The translations under genes and the position numbers were made by a program. 6,965 nt of DNA from Acidobacteriota bacterium (GTDB lineage: Bacteria; Acidobacteriota; Polarisedimenticolia; J045), in assembly GCA_020350085.1 (NCBI GenBank), contig CP070706.1, positions 2,189,878 to 2,196,842 on the forward strand, given 5' to 3'. Each line of letters starts with the position of its first letter. Position 1 is the stretch's first letter. This document shows, piece after piece, positions 1 through 6,443 of the stretch. The notes under the pieces are model-generated. The model saw nothing but the letters and a program-made list of their open reading frames with translations, searched no databases and was not told the origin of the DNA.

Positions 1-1350
1 CACCCAGTCCTGGCGGGAATCCATCCAGACGAAGGCCTCGACCGACGGCTCGGTATAGGGAAAGAAGGCCGGCCGGAACTGCACGCGCTCGAAGCCAATC
101 TTTCGGTAGAAGGTCAGCAGCAACGTGAGCAGCGCGCTGAAAGACGCCTGCTCGTCGATGACGATGCCGTCGACCTGATGAAACACCGGCAGGTGTTTGT
201 AATCGATCGTCTCGCGTCGAAACACCGGCCCAATGCAGAACACCTTGCGCGGCGGACGCGGGTCGGCCGCCAACGAGCGGATCGTCGCCGCCGTGGTGTG
301 CGTCCGCAGGACGCAGCGTTCGGCCATGCGCGCGTCCCAGCGGTAGCGCCAGCCGAGCGAGCCGGTCTCGCCGCCATCTTCGTGTGTGCGCCGCACCCGC
401 TCGACGGTCTCCGGATCTGGCAGGGCGCAGCGTGCGGGTTGCGCGACGTAGAAGGTGTCCTGCATGTCGCGCGCCGGATGATCCTGGGGCTGGAACAGCG
501 CGTCAAAGTCCCAAAAAGCCGACTCGACCCACGGGCTGGCGGTCTCCTCGAAGCCCATGTCCAGAAAGACGCGCCGTGTCTCGTCAAGAATACGACCGAA
601 AGGATGGCGCTTGCCCGCGGCCGGCCGGCGACCAGGTAGCGTGATGTCGTAGGGACGAAACTCGACGTCCCGCCAGCGACCGGAGACGAGCAACTCCGTC
701 GTCAGCTCGTTGAAGTCCCGGCGTACCTCGAGCCCTGCTCGGACCGCTTCGCGTCCCGCCGCGGTCAGTCGCGCGAAGCGGCGGCGGCGGCCGCGCGTGT
801 CGATCACGTCCGCGCGCTTGCTCAAGAGCGCGCGCGCGCGCTCGATCGGCTGGCCAGCCTCGAGCAAGCGGGCGTGCGAAGCCGGGCCATGCTCGGCGAG
901 CCAGCACACGACCTGCTCATCGGCGGCGAGCTCGGGCTCCGGATCAGCGAACGTGGCCGTGAGTGAGAGGTCGGCACCCTGTTTCACCGCCCATCCGCGT
1001 TGTGTGAGCCACTTCAGTGACTCGCCGATCTCCCGTCGATCGAGCCCGCTTCGTTCGGGGAGATCGCGCAGGCTCGCCCGTCCGCCGAGCTGAACCAGGG
1101 CGCGCGCGACACGGCGTTCGGGAAAGCCGCTCTCGGCCCAAGCGCTGCCCTTCGGACCGAGCCGATGCTCGTCCTCTGACCGCTCGTCGAGCTCGGCGAG
1201 ACCCTGTTCGGCCAATACGGTCAGCGCACCAGCCACCGGGCTCTGATCGATGCCGAGACGGCGCGCCAGCTCGGGCACCTCGATGGCCGTTTCGACTCCG
1301 GCAAGCCGCTCGAGAACGCGTGCTTCGAGCTCGTGGAACCCTCGCGTCAT
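1..1350 (-). CDS. pheS: Phenylalanyl-tRNA synthetase alpha subunit, archaeal/eukaryotic type (3' end outside window)
   Basis: Class II aminoacyl-tRNA synthetase subunit that, with PheT, charges tRNA-Phe in the cytoplasm. The frame is open from an ATG at 1350 to the left edge (450 codons). Archaeal-type enzymes are about 490-510 residues, so only the C-terminus with motif 3 should be missing. The first ~200 residues look like winged-helix modules (roughly residues 4-55, 77-120 and 140-200), the N-terminal DNA-binding-fold extension of archaeal/eukaryotic alpha subunits. The catalytic domain follows: HPF at 249, QDHPARDMQDTFY at about 289-301, YRWD at 336, RTHTTA at 349-354, motif 2 FRRE at 377-380 and FHQVDG at 390-395. 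The QDHPARDMQDTFY and RTHTTA blocks are hallmarks of the archaeal type. The start is supported by GGAGG (plus positions 1356-1360) five bases upstream and by an in-frame TGA further upstream. It is transcribed divergently from zapA. PheT presumably lies to the left, but this cannot be seen. Confidence 0.93.
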   Translation of the reverse strand, partial: MTRGFHELEARVLERLAGVETAIEVPELARRLGIDQSPVAGALTVLAEQGLAELDERSEDEHRLGPKGSAWAESGFPERRVARALVQLGGRASLRDLPERSGLDRREIGESLKWLTQRGWAVKQGADLSLTATFADPEPELAADEQVVCWLAEHGPASHARLLEAGQPIERARALLSKRADVIDTRGRRRRFARLTAAGREAVRAGLEVRRDFNELTTELLVSGRWRDVEFRPYDITLPGRRPAAGKRHPFGRILDETRRVFLDMGFEETASPWVESAFWDFDALFQPQDHPARDMQDTFYVAQPARCALPDPETVERVRRTHEDGGETGSLGWRYRWDARMAERCVLRTHTTAATIRSLAADPRPPRKVFCIGPVFRRETIDYKHLPVFHQVDGIVIDEQASFSALLTLLLTFYRKIGFERVQFRPAFFPYTEPSVEAFVWMDSRQDWV

Positions 1351-1451
1351 GCCGTCCTCCGTCGGCCCCTCGCCAGTGACTCTTCAGGTTCATCTCAGAG
1401 CCCGGGGGTTCGAAGCCGGAATTCTACTGCACGCGGCGCGCCCGCGATTCG

Positions 1452-1457
1452 TATAAT
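1452..1457 (+). promoter_or_regulatory. Candidate -10 box for zapA in the pheS/zapA divergent region
   Basis: A perfect TATAAT hexamer lies 38 bases upstream of the zapA GTG, in the 145-base gap between divergent pheS and zapA. No good -35 hexamer is visible 16-18 bases upstream (positions 1428-1435), and there is no TGN extension, so strength and sigma class are unclear. A transcript from here would have a leader of roughly 30 bases containing the Shine-Dalgarno GGGAGG at 1483-1488. On the opposite strand, TAGAAT (plus positions 1421-1426) is a weaker candidate -10 for pheS. Confidence 0.5.
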
Positions 1458-1495
1458 GATCTCCTCGCAGCGATCCGCAGACGGGAGGCTGGCCC

Positions 1496-1825
1496 GTGAG
1501 CCAACGCAAGAGGACTTCCCCGCCGTCCGGCACCCCGGTCGAGGTGATGATCGCGGGCCGGCGGTACCGTCTTCGCGGCTCGGATGCCGATCAGCTGCAC
1601 CGGCTCGCGGCCCGGGTCGACGACACATTGAACGAGCTCGCGGGTGACGACGCACCACCGGACGATTTCAAGTTGGCCGTGCTCGCCGCCTTGAACCTCG
1701 CCGGCGATCACGAAGAGGACCGGACGCTGTGGCGCGAGCAGTTTTCGCAGCTGCGGCAGCGGGCCGGCGCGCTCGGCCAGCGGCTCGAGCGGATCGCTGC
1801 ACGGCTCGCTGAGGCACGCCGATAA
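1496..1825 (+). CDS. zapA: Cell division protein ZapA
   Basis: ZapA binds FtsZ polymers and bundles or stabilises the Z-ring at midcell. The 109-residue product has the family layout: a short polar N-terminus, a beta-hairpin segment (about residues 14-26, VEVMIAGRRYRLRG), then a helix with the typical AARVDDTLNEL pattern (about residues 38-48). A second stretch, KLAVLAALNLAGD, precedes a long C-terminal amphipathic helix rich in Glu, Arg, Gln and Leu that would form the dimer/tetramer coiled coil. The length is normal for the family. The GTG start is preceded by GGGAGG at 1483-1488 with a 7-base spacer. It sits directly upstream of a 6S RNA gene and rny, a common zapA setting that supports the call. 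Its neighbour on the left is an archaeal-type pheS in divergent orientation, not a co-directional pheT. Confidence 0.9.
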   Translation: MSQRKRTSPPSGTPVEVMIAGRRYRLRGSDADQLHRLAARVDDTLNELAGDDAPPDDFKLAVLAALNLAGDHEEDRTLWREQFSQLRQRAGALGQRLERIAARLAEARR

Positions 1826-1844
1826 CTGCTGGCGCCCCCGCGAC

Positions 1845-1873
1845 TTGACCCCTCCCCGAGCACCCTCCATACT
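1845..1873 (+). promoter_or_regulatory. Sigma-70-type promoter of the 6S RNA gene
   Basis: TTGACC at 1845-1850 (5 of 6 to the -35 consensus) and CATACT at 1868-1873 (4 of 6 to the -10 consensus) are separated by exactly 17 bases. The promoter starts 20 bases after the zapA stop and predicts transcription from about 1879-1881, matching the base of the 6S terminal stem. This gives 6S its own promoter, independent of zapA read-through. Confidence 0.75.
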
Positions 1874-1879
1874 GCCTCC

Positions 1880-2070
1880 GATCGGCGCGCCTCCGGGAAT
1901 GGGCTTTGCTGATTCCCGGATCGCGCTTGAGCCAACAGCTCCTTTACGGGAGCCTCGCCTCCGCCGGCAGTGCGCAGGCCCGGCCTCCGAGTCGGGAAGC
2001 CTAAACCGGCGGGAGGGCACCCACCTGGTTGACGAGGCATCAACCCCGCATCCGGGCGCGCCTGCCTGGA
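1880..2070 (+). ncRNA. ssrS: 6S RNA
   Basis: 6S RNA folds as a long rod with a central bubble that mimics an open promoter and sequesters housekeeping RNA polymerase holoenzyme, usually in stationary phase. Evidence by eye: about 190 bases between zapA and rny, with its own promoter. The ends pair: GGCGCGCC at 1884-1891 with GGCGCGCC at 2055-2062, flanked by CCTCC 1875-1879 and GGAGG 2068-2072. The apical stem pairs 1958-1967 (CCTCCGCCGG) with 2006-2016 (CCGGCGGGAGG, one bulged G), and above it CCCG/CGGG and AGGC/GCCT pair. The 3' side has the typical GGCACCCACCTGG segment followed by the small hairpin GGTTGA-loop-TCAACC (2027-2045). A short side hairpin GCTCC/GGAGC lies near 1938-1953. The ends are approximate; no clear intrinsic terminator follows, so the 3' end may be made by processing. 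Confidence 0.85.
1892..1920 (+). repeat. Perfect 9-bp inverted repeat in the 5' half of the 6S RNA
   Basis: TCCGGGAAT (1892-1900) and ATTCCCGGA (1912-1920) are exact reverse complements around an 11-base loop. The hairpin lies directly inside the terminal stem, on the 5' strand of the expected central-bubble region. It could be a stable part of the fold or an alternative structure that competes with the bubble. The pairing is seen directly; its role is inference. Confidence 0.6.
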
Positions 2071-2072
2071 GG

Positions 2073-2243
2073 TGCTGCCGGTCGATTTCGATTCCTTTGG
2101 CCCGGATGATCGCGAACGAGACGACAGTGTCGAGACGAGTCGAGTGGAAAAGGGCGCGCACGGGCGCCGGCCGACGGCGGCCGCTCCGTGAAGCGCTCTT
2201 CATGATGTCGCGCGAAGCTCCGGGGTAGATCGATCGCGCGTCG
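2073..2243 (+). other. Non-coding leader between 6S RNA and rny
   Basis: This stretch of about 170 bases holds no supported gene. It is slightly less GC-extreme at its left end (T-rich GTCGATTTCGATTCCTTTGG). No convincing -35/-10 pair, intrinsic terminator or riboswitch could be picked out by eye. A TAG at 2226-2228 is in frame with rny and closes off any upstream extension of that gene. There is no clear Shine-Dalgarno for rny within 15 bases of its ATG. Confidence 0.5.
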
Positions 2244-3803
2244 ATGATCACCCCGCTGCTCGCCGCTTTGTGCGCACTGCTGCTGCTGGTGTCGGCCACA
2301 CTGGCCGTCGCAGTTGTCCGTCTGCGCAGCGGACACCGGCGCGCGCGACGAGAGCTCTCGCGATTGTCCGCCGAACTCGAGTCGCGCACGCGGGAGCGGG
2401 TCGCGCGGCAGGTACAGCGCGAACGCCAGCGGCTCGAACGCCAAGTCAAGCGCCGCCAGCGGGAGCTGGGACGCCAGGAGGCCGAGCTCGGCCGTCGTCG
2501 GTCGGCGCTCGCCGAGCGGCGGGTCAAGCTGGAGGAGCGCGCCGCGAAGCTCGACGGCCGCGCGGAAGAGCTCACCGAGCGTGCCGGAGAGCTCGAGGAC
2601 CGCTCGCGGGCGCTCGAGAGTCGCGAGCATCTGCTCGAGCAATCCGAAGAAAGGCTGCGCGACAAGCTCGAAGAGATCGCCGGACTCACGACGGAGCAAG
2701 CCCGCTCTCGGCTGCTCGGAGAGATCGAAGAGGAGATCGAAAGCGACGTCGCACGCATGACGCACAAAGCCGATCGAGACGGGCGCGTGCGTGCCGACAA
2801 GATCGCCCGCGAGCTCGTGCTGCGCGCGATGAGCACACTACGCGGCAACGTCGCGACCGAAGGAACGGTCTCGGTCGTCAAGCTTCCCAGCGACGAGATG
2901 AAGGGCCGAATCATCGGCCGCGAGGGGCGCAACATTCGCGCCCTCGAGCTGGTGACGGGGGTCGATCTGCTCGTCGACGACACCCCGCGCGCGATCGTGC
3001 TCTCATCGTGGGATCCTCTGCGCCGCACGATCGCGGCACGGGCCCTCGAGAAGTTGGTCGAAGACGGACGCATCCACCCAGCACGGATCGAAGAAGTACT
3101 CGAGAAGACCCGCGAGGAGGTCGACGACGAGGCGCGCCAGCGCGGTGAGGACGCCTCGTTCCAGCTTGGAATCGCCGGTCTGCACGAGCGGCTCGTTCTG
3201 CTGCTCGGACGGCTGAGCTTCGTCACCGACCAAGGTCGCACCCTGCTCCAGCGCGCCGTCGAGGTCGGTCAGCTCGTCGGCGCCATCGCCGAGGAGCTGA
3301 CGCTGGGGGGCGCCGCGCTGCGCCGGGCCGGGTTGTTGCATGAGATCGCCCGCGCCGAGGGCAAGCCGATGCTGGCTCATCCCGCGGTGGCCAGCGCCGA
3401 TCTGGCGGCCCGCTACGGTGAGCCGTCGGAGGTCACCGAGCCGATCCGAGCACTGGCCCAACCTTCTGACGCCCCGCGTCGCTCCGATGCCGTGTTGCTG
3501 GTCACGGCACGCCGCCTCGTGCTCGCGCGGCCCGGTGCGCGCAATCAGAACCTCCAGCGCCACATGGACCGCCTGCACGAGGTCGAGAAGCTCGCCTGCC
3601 AGCGCGACGGGGTTGATCGCGCGCTCGCCGTGCGGGCTGGTAAGCAGCTGCGCGTGCACGTGCGCGCCGACCAGTGCTCGGACGACGAGGCGCAGCTGAT
3701 GGCACGCGAGCTGGCCCGCGAGATCGAGAAGCGAATCGAGTTCCCTGGCACGCTGCGCGTGGTGGTTTTGCGAGAGACGCGGGCGATCAGCTACGCGGTG
3801 TGA
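2244..3803 (+). CDS. rny: RNase Y homologue with degenerate HD active site
   Basis: RNase Y is a membrane-anchored endoribonuclease that starts mRNA decay in many bacteria. The 519-residue length and domain order are canonical. A transmembrane helix lies at about residues 4-26, followed by a long charged coiled coil to about 180. The KH domain includes KLPSDEMKGRIIGREGRN (213-230, GxxG loop at 225-228) and GRIHPARIEEVLEK. An HD-type domain and the usual C-terminus ending RETRAISYAV complete it. The HD domain is odd. Compared from memory with Bacillus RNase Y, the first ligand His (in QHSIE/KHSIE) is Arg337, the HD dyad is His366-Glu367, the His-His pair is Gln406-Pro407, and the Asp before the ARPGAR motif is Arg423. 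Only His366 and His379 remain, and one residue is deleted between them. The frame is intact, so this is not a pseudogene by sequence. Family membership is certain; nuclease activity is doubtful. ATG 2244 follows an in-frame TAG at 2226, with no strong ribosome-binding site. Confidence 0.92.
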   Translation: MITPLLAALCALLLLVSATLAVAVVRLRSGHRRARRELSRLSAELESRTRERVARQVQRERQRLERQVKRRQRELGRQEAELGRRRSALAERRVKLEERAAKLDGRAEELTERAGELEDRSRALESREHLLEQSEERLRDKLEEIAGLTTEQARSRLLGEIEEEIESDVARMTHKADRDGRVRADKIARELVLRAMSTLRGNVATEGTVSVVKLPSDEMKGRIIGREGRNIRALELVTGVDLLVDDTPRAIVLSSWDPLRRTIAARALEKLVEDGRIHPARIEEVLEKTREEVDDEARQRGEDASFQLGIAGLHERLVLLLGRLSFVTDQGRTLLQRAVEVGQLVGAIAEELTLGGAALRRAGLLHEIARAEGKPMLAHPAVASADLAARYGEPSEVTEPIRALAQPSDAPRRSDAVLLVTARRLVLARPGARNQNLQRHMDRLHEVEKLACQRDGVDRALAVRAGKQLRVHVRADQCSDDEAQLMARELAREIEKRIEFPGTLRVVVLRETRAISYAV

Positions 3804-3842
3804 TCCGCGACCAGCGCGGCCCACGCCGCCGAGAGCTGCCTG

Positions 3843-5294
3843 ATGATGACGATCGGCTCGCCAGGTTCCTCCGCGCCGGAACGAGACCAGCGACCCGGCT
3901 CGCGCTGGCGGCCGCTGACCGTCACAGAAATCAACGAAGTCAGCGATCAGCTGCTCGCGGAACATTTCGGACCGGCATGGGTCACAGGAGAGGTCTCGCG
4001 ATTTCTGGCCCACCGCTCGGGGCATTGGTACTTCACGCTCAAAGACGATCGATCCGCCGTCAGTTGCGCCATGTTTCGCTCGCGCAACAGGGTGCTGCGT
4101 TTTGACGTCGAGGACGGGCTCGAGGTCCTGGCTCTCGCCGTGCCGGGCGTTTACGCGCCGCAGGGACGCTATCAACTGATCGTCGAGAGTCTCGAGCCGC
4201 GAGGACGCGGCGCGATGGCGCTCGCGCTCGAGCAGCTCAAGGCCCGCCTCGCCGCCGAGGGCCTGTTCGACAGCGCGCGCAAAAAGCCGCTGCCGCTGCT
4301 GCCGCGCCGGCTGGGCGTCGTGACGAGCCCCGACGGCGCCGCGATCCGCGACGTGCTGCGCGTGCTGCGGCGCCGCTTTTGCGGTGTTTGCGTGCTGCTC
4401 GCTCCGGTCCCGGTGCAGGGCAACGAGGCCGCGGAGGCGGTCGCCAGCGCGCTGGGCCAGCTCGACCGACGCGGACTGGACGTGCTGCTCGTCGTGCGCG
4501 GGGGCGGTGCGCGCGAGGACCTGCTCGCGTTCGACGACGAGCGCGTCGTGCGCGCGATCGCCGCGTGCCGCACGCCGGTCGTGACCGGCATCGGCCACGC
4601 GATCGACACCACGCTCGCGGATCTCGCGGCCGACGTCCCGGCGGCCACTCCCTCGGCCGCCGCAGAGCAGGTTGTGCGCGAGCGGGCCGAGCTGCTGCAG
4701 CGACTGGCGACGCTCAGGCGCACGCTCGTTCGCGCCGTGATTCACGAGCTGGCGCGCCGCAAAGGGCGCCTGCACGAGTTGCGCGGAGCCCGCGGCATGG
4801 GGCGCGTGCCGCTGAAGCTCCAGCGCGTGCGCCTTCATCTCGGCGAGTTAGTCCGCAGGCTCGAGCGCGCGGTGGGCGCGAGCTTGCGCGCGGCCCGGGA
4901 ACGGTGGGCCGATCTCGCCGAGCGTCTGTCTCCAGCCGCGTGGAGCCGTCGGGTGGCCGAGCGGCGACGCGAGCTGGCCCGCATCGGCCATCGCTTGGCA
5001 CGCGCGGTCGCCGCGCGGTTGCACGCGGCACGCCGCCATCTGGCCGCGCTCGCGGCGCGCCTCGAGGCGCTCTCACCGCTGGCGGTGCTCGAGCGGGGCT
5101 ATGTCCTGGTCACTCGAGAAGTCCCGCGCGGGCTCGTCGTCGACGATCCTGCGAGACTCGCGGCAGGAGATGAGCTCTACCTGCGCTGGTCGCGCGGGGG
5201 CGCGCTGGCCGAGGTGCGACGCGTCGATCTCGATCAAACGCGCGCTCACCAGCGCGAGCAGAACCATCAGGAGAAACCAGCGGATGACGACTGA
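3843..5294 (+). CDS. xseA: Exodeoxyribonuclease VII large subunit
   Basis: Catalytic subunit of exonuclease VII, which degrades single-stranded DNA from both ends to oligonucleotides and works with several XseB copies. The 483-residue product has an N-terminal OB-fold domain (about residues 24-125, [14 protein letters not shown] then WVTGEVSRF and HWYFTLKD), which binds DNA. The catalytic domain follows, and a long Arg/Ala/Leu-rich coiled-coil region (about 280-430) ends in [13 protein letters not shown]. Residues equivalent to the proposed E. coli catalytic set (D155, R205, H238, D241) are present as D170 (GAAIRDVL), R219 (RGGGAREDL), H252 and D255. Two local changes: GGGS is GGGA, and GHETD is GHAID. 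The length is somewhat above the usual 400-460 residues. The ATG at 3843 has only a weak GAGAG upstream; ATG 3846 is an alternative. It starts 39 bases after rny, and its last 11 bases overlap xseB, suggesting co-translation of both subunits. Confidence 0.93.
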   Translation: MMTIGSPGSSAPERDQRPGSRWRPLTVTEINEVSDQLLAEHFGPAWVTGEVSRFLAHRSGHWYFTLKDDRSAVSCAMFRSRNRVLRFDVEDGLEVLALAVPGVYAPQGRYQLIVESLEPRGRGAMALALEQLKARLAAEGLFDSARKKPLPLLPRRLGVVTSPDGAAIRDVLRVLRRRFCGVCVLLAPVPVQGNEAAEAVASALGQLDRRGLDVLLVVRGGGAREDLLAFDDERVVRAIAACRTPVVTGIGHAIDTTLADLAADVPAATPSAAAEQVVRERAELLQRLATLRRTLVRAVIHELARRKGRLHELRGARGMGRVPLKLQRVRLHLGELVRRLERAVGASLRAARERWADLAERLSPAAWSRRVAERRRELARIGHRLARAVAARLHAARRHLAALAARLEALSPLAVLERGYVLVTREVPRGLVVDDPARLAAGDELYLRWSRGGALAEVRRVDLDQTRAHQREQNHQEKPADDD

Positions 5295-5565
5295 AAAGCG
5301 AAAGAAACCCGAGCAGCCCGCAGATCCGTCGGCCGCTTCTTTCGAGCAGTCGATCCAACGTCTCGAGCAGATCGTCTCCGCGCTCGAGCGCGGCGAGCTG
5401 AATCTCGACGAGAGCCTGAAGCTGTTCGAAGAAGGCGTCTCGCTCAGCCGCCGACTGGATAGCCGGTTGAGCGACGCGGAGATGAAAGTGGAGCAGCTTC
5501 TCGGCGACGAGACGGTGGGGTTCGACGTGCCGGACGCGTCGAAAGCCGAAGAGGAGGAAGATTGA
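5284..5565 (+). CDS. xseB: Exodeoxyribonuclease VII small subunit
   Basis: Small helical subunit of exonuclease VII; copies pack on the XseA coiled coil and are needed for activity in the cytoplasm. The 93-residue product has the whole family signature from about residue 19 to 73: [20 protein letters not shown], then [22 protein letters not shown] and AEMKVEQLL, forming two antiparallel helices. The N-terminus is Lys/Glu-rich and the C-terminus very acidic (EEEED). The ATG lies inside the xseA tail, with AGGAG at 5269-5273 ten bases upstream. The stop TGA overlaps the ispA start. An acidic tail that encodes the next gene's Shine-Dalgarno (GAGGAGGAAGAT) is a neat double use of the sequence. 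Confidence 0.95.
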   Translation: MTTEKRKKPEQPADPSAASFEQSIQRLEQIVSALERGELNLDESLKLFEEGVSLSRRLDSRLSDAEMKVEQLLGDETVGFDVPDASKAEEEED

Positions 5566-6443
5566 GCGCCGCCGCCGAGCTCGAGCGCTGGCGCGAGACG
5601 ATCGACCAGTGTCTCGAGCGGCTCTTCGCCGAGCTCGACGCGCCGTCGGCCGAGCTGGTGGACGCGATGCGCTACGCCGTCACCGGCGGGGGCAAGCGGC
5701 TCAGGCCGCTGATCGTGCTTGCCAGCTGTCGAGCTGTCGGTGGAACGCCCGAACGCGCCCTTCCCGCCGCGCTGGCGGTCGAGCTGTTGCACGGCTACAG
5801 CCTCGTTCACGACGATCTGCCAGCGATGGACGACGACGAGCTGCGGCGCGGCCGGCCGACGGTGCACGTCGTTTTCGGCGACGCGATCGCCGTGCTCGCG
5901 GGCGATGCGCTGCAATCGCTGGCGTTCGAAACGCTGTCCGGCATTGACAGCATCGCGCCCGTGGCGCTGCGCGAGCAGTTGAAAACGCTGGCGCGCGCGG
6001 CCGGCGTCTGCGGGATGGCGGGCGGTCAGGCGCTCGATCTCGCGGCCGCGTCAGAGCGCGCCAGCGCCGAGCAGGTGGCCCGCATCCACCGCCACAAGAC
6101 CGGCGCGCTGATGGCGGCCAGCTATCGGCTCGGTGGCGCGTCCGCTGGGGCCGAGACGGCCGTCTGCGAGCGCCTCGAGCGCGTCGGCGAGCGGGTCGGG
6201 CTGGCGTTTCAGATCCAAGACGACATTCTCGATTGCACGGCCCCGACCTCGCGGCTCGGCAAGACGGCCGGCAAGGACGTTGCTGCAGGAAAAGCGACCT
6301 GGCCGGCGCTGGTCGGCATCGAGTCGGCGCGGCGGCAGGCGAGCGATCTTCTCAACGAGGCGCTGGCCGAGCTGGCCGTCTTCGGTGCCGATGCCGAGCC
6401 GCTGCGCGAGCTGACGCGGCGCGCGGTGGAGCGGGCGACGTGA
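5562..6443 (+). CDS. ispA: Short-chain polyprenyl diphosphate synthase (farnesyl or geranylgeranyl diphosphate synthase)
   Basis: Head-to-tail prenyltransferase that condenses isopentenyl diphosphate with allylic diphosphates, feeding synthesis of quinone side chains, undecaprenyl carrier and possibly carotenoids. The 293-residue product has the family motifs: GGGKRLRP with Lys45, the first aspartate-rich motif DDLPAMD at 84-90 (the DDxxxxD form with a two-residue insert, preceded by HGYSLVH), [21 protein letters not shown], and the second aspartate-rich motif DDILD at 220-224 in FQIQDDILD, followed by GKTAGKD. The [16 protein letters not shown] context matches IspA-type bacterial farnesyl diphosphate synthase, but chain length cannot be fixed by eye. 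The start is TTG at 5562, overlapping the xseB stop by four bases, with GGAGG at 5553-5557 only four bases upstream. The TGA overlaps the tlyA GTG. Its place between xseB and tlyA is typical, although dxs is not next to it here. Confidence 0.9.
   Translation: MSAAAELERWRETIDQCLERLFAELDAPSAELVDAMRYAVTGGGKRLRPLIVLASCRAVGGTPERALPAALAVELLHGYSLVHDDLPAMDDDELRRGRPTVHVVFGDAIAVLAGDALQSLAFETLSGIDSIAPVALREQLKTLARAAGVCGMAGGQALDLAAASERASAEQVARIHRHKTGALMAASYRLGGASAGAETAVCERLERVGERVGLAFQIQDDILDCTAPTSRLGKTAGKDVAAGKATWPALVGIESARRQASDLLNEALAELAVFGADAEPLRELTRRAVERAT

Noticed and set aside
944..1393. Minus-strand frame starting at ATG 1393 inside the pheS 5' region
   Set aside because: It is out of frame with pheS, Arg-rich and without motifs. 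The pheS frame with its GGAGG site and ATG at 1350 accounts for the region.
1396..1426. Possible 3' end of a tRNA (GGTTCGAAGCC resembles a T-loop)
   Set aside because: The would-be T-stem does not pair fully (G-G mismatch), and no acceptor or anticodon stem can be built from the ~75 bases upstream on either strand.
2071..2110. Intrinsic terminator after 6S RNA
   Set aside because: The region has scattered T residues but no GC-rich hairpin followed by a T tract.
1845..2228. Plus-strand open frame (127 codons) covering the 6S RNA region
   Set aside because: It starts inside the 6S promoter, has no Shine-Dalgarno, and its length comes from high GC. The RNA structure explains the stretch better.
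1424..3241. Long minus-strand open frame (605 codons) opposite zapA, 6S RNA and rny
   Set aside because: The composition is Ser/Arg-rich low-complexity typical of the antisense of a high-GC coiled-coil gene. No family motif is visible, and rny on the other strand is unmistakable.
3003..4838. Long minus-strand open frame (611 codons) opposite rny and xseA
   Set aside because: It spans two well-supported genes on the plus strand and has His/Arg/Gln/Ala-rich composition without recognisable motifs. It is a GC-driven shadow.
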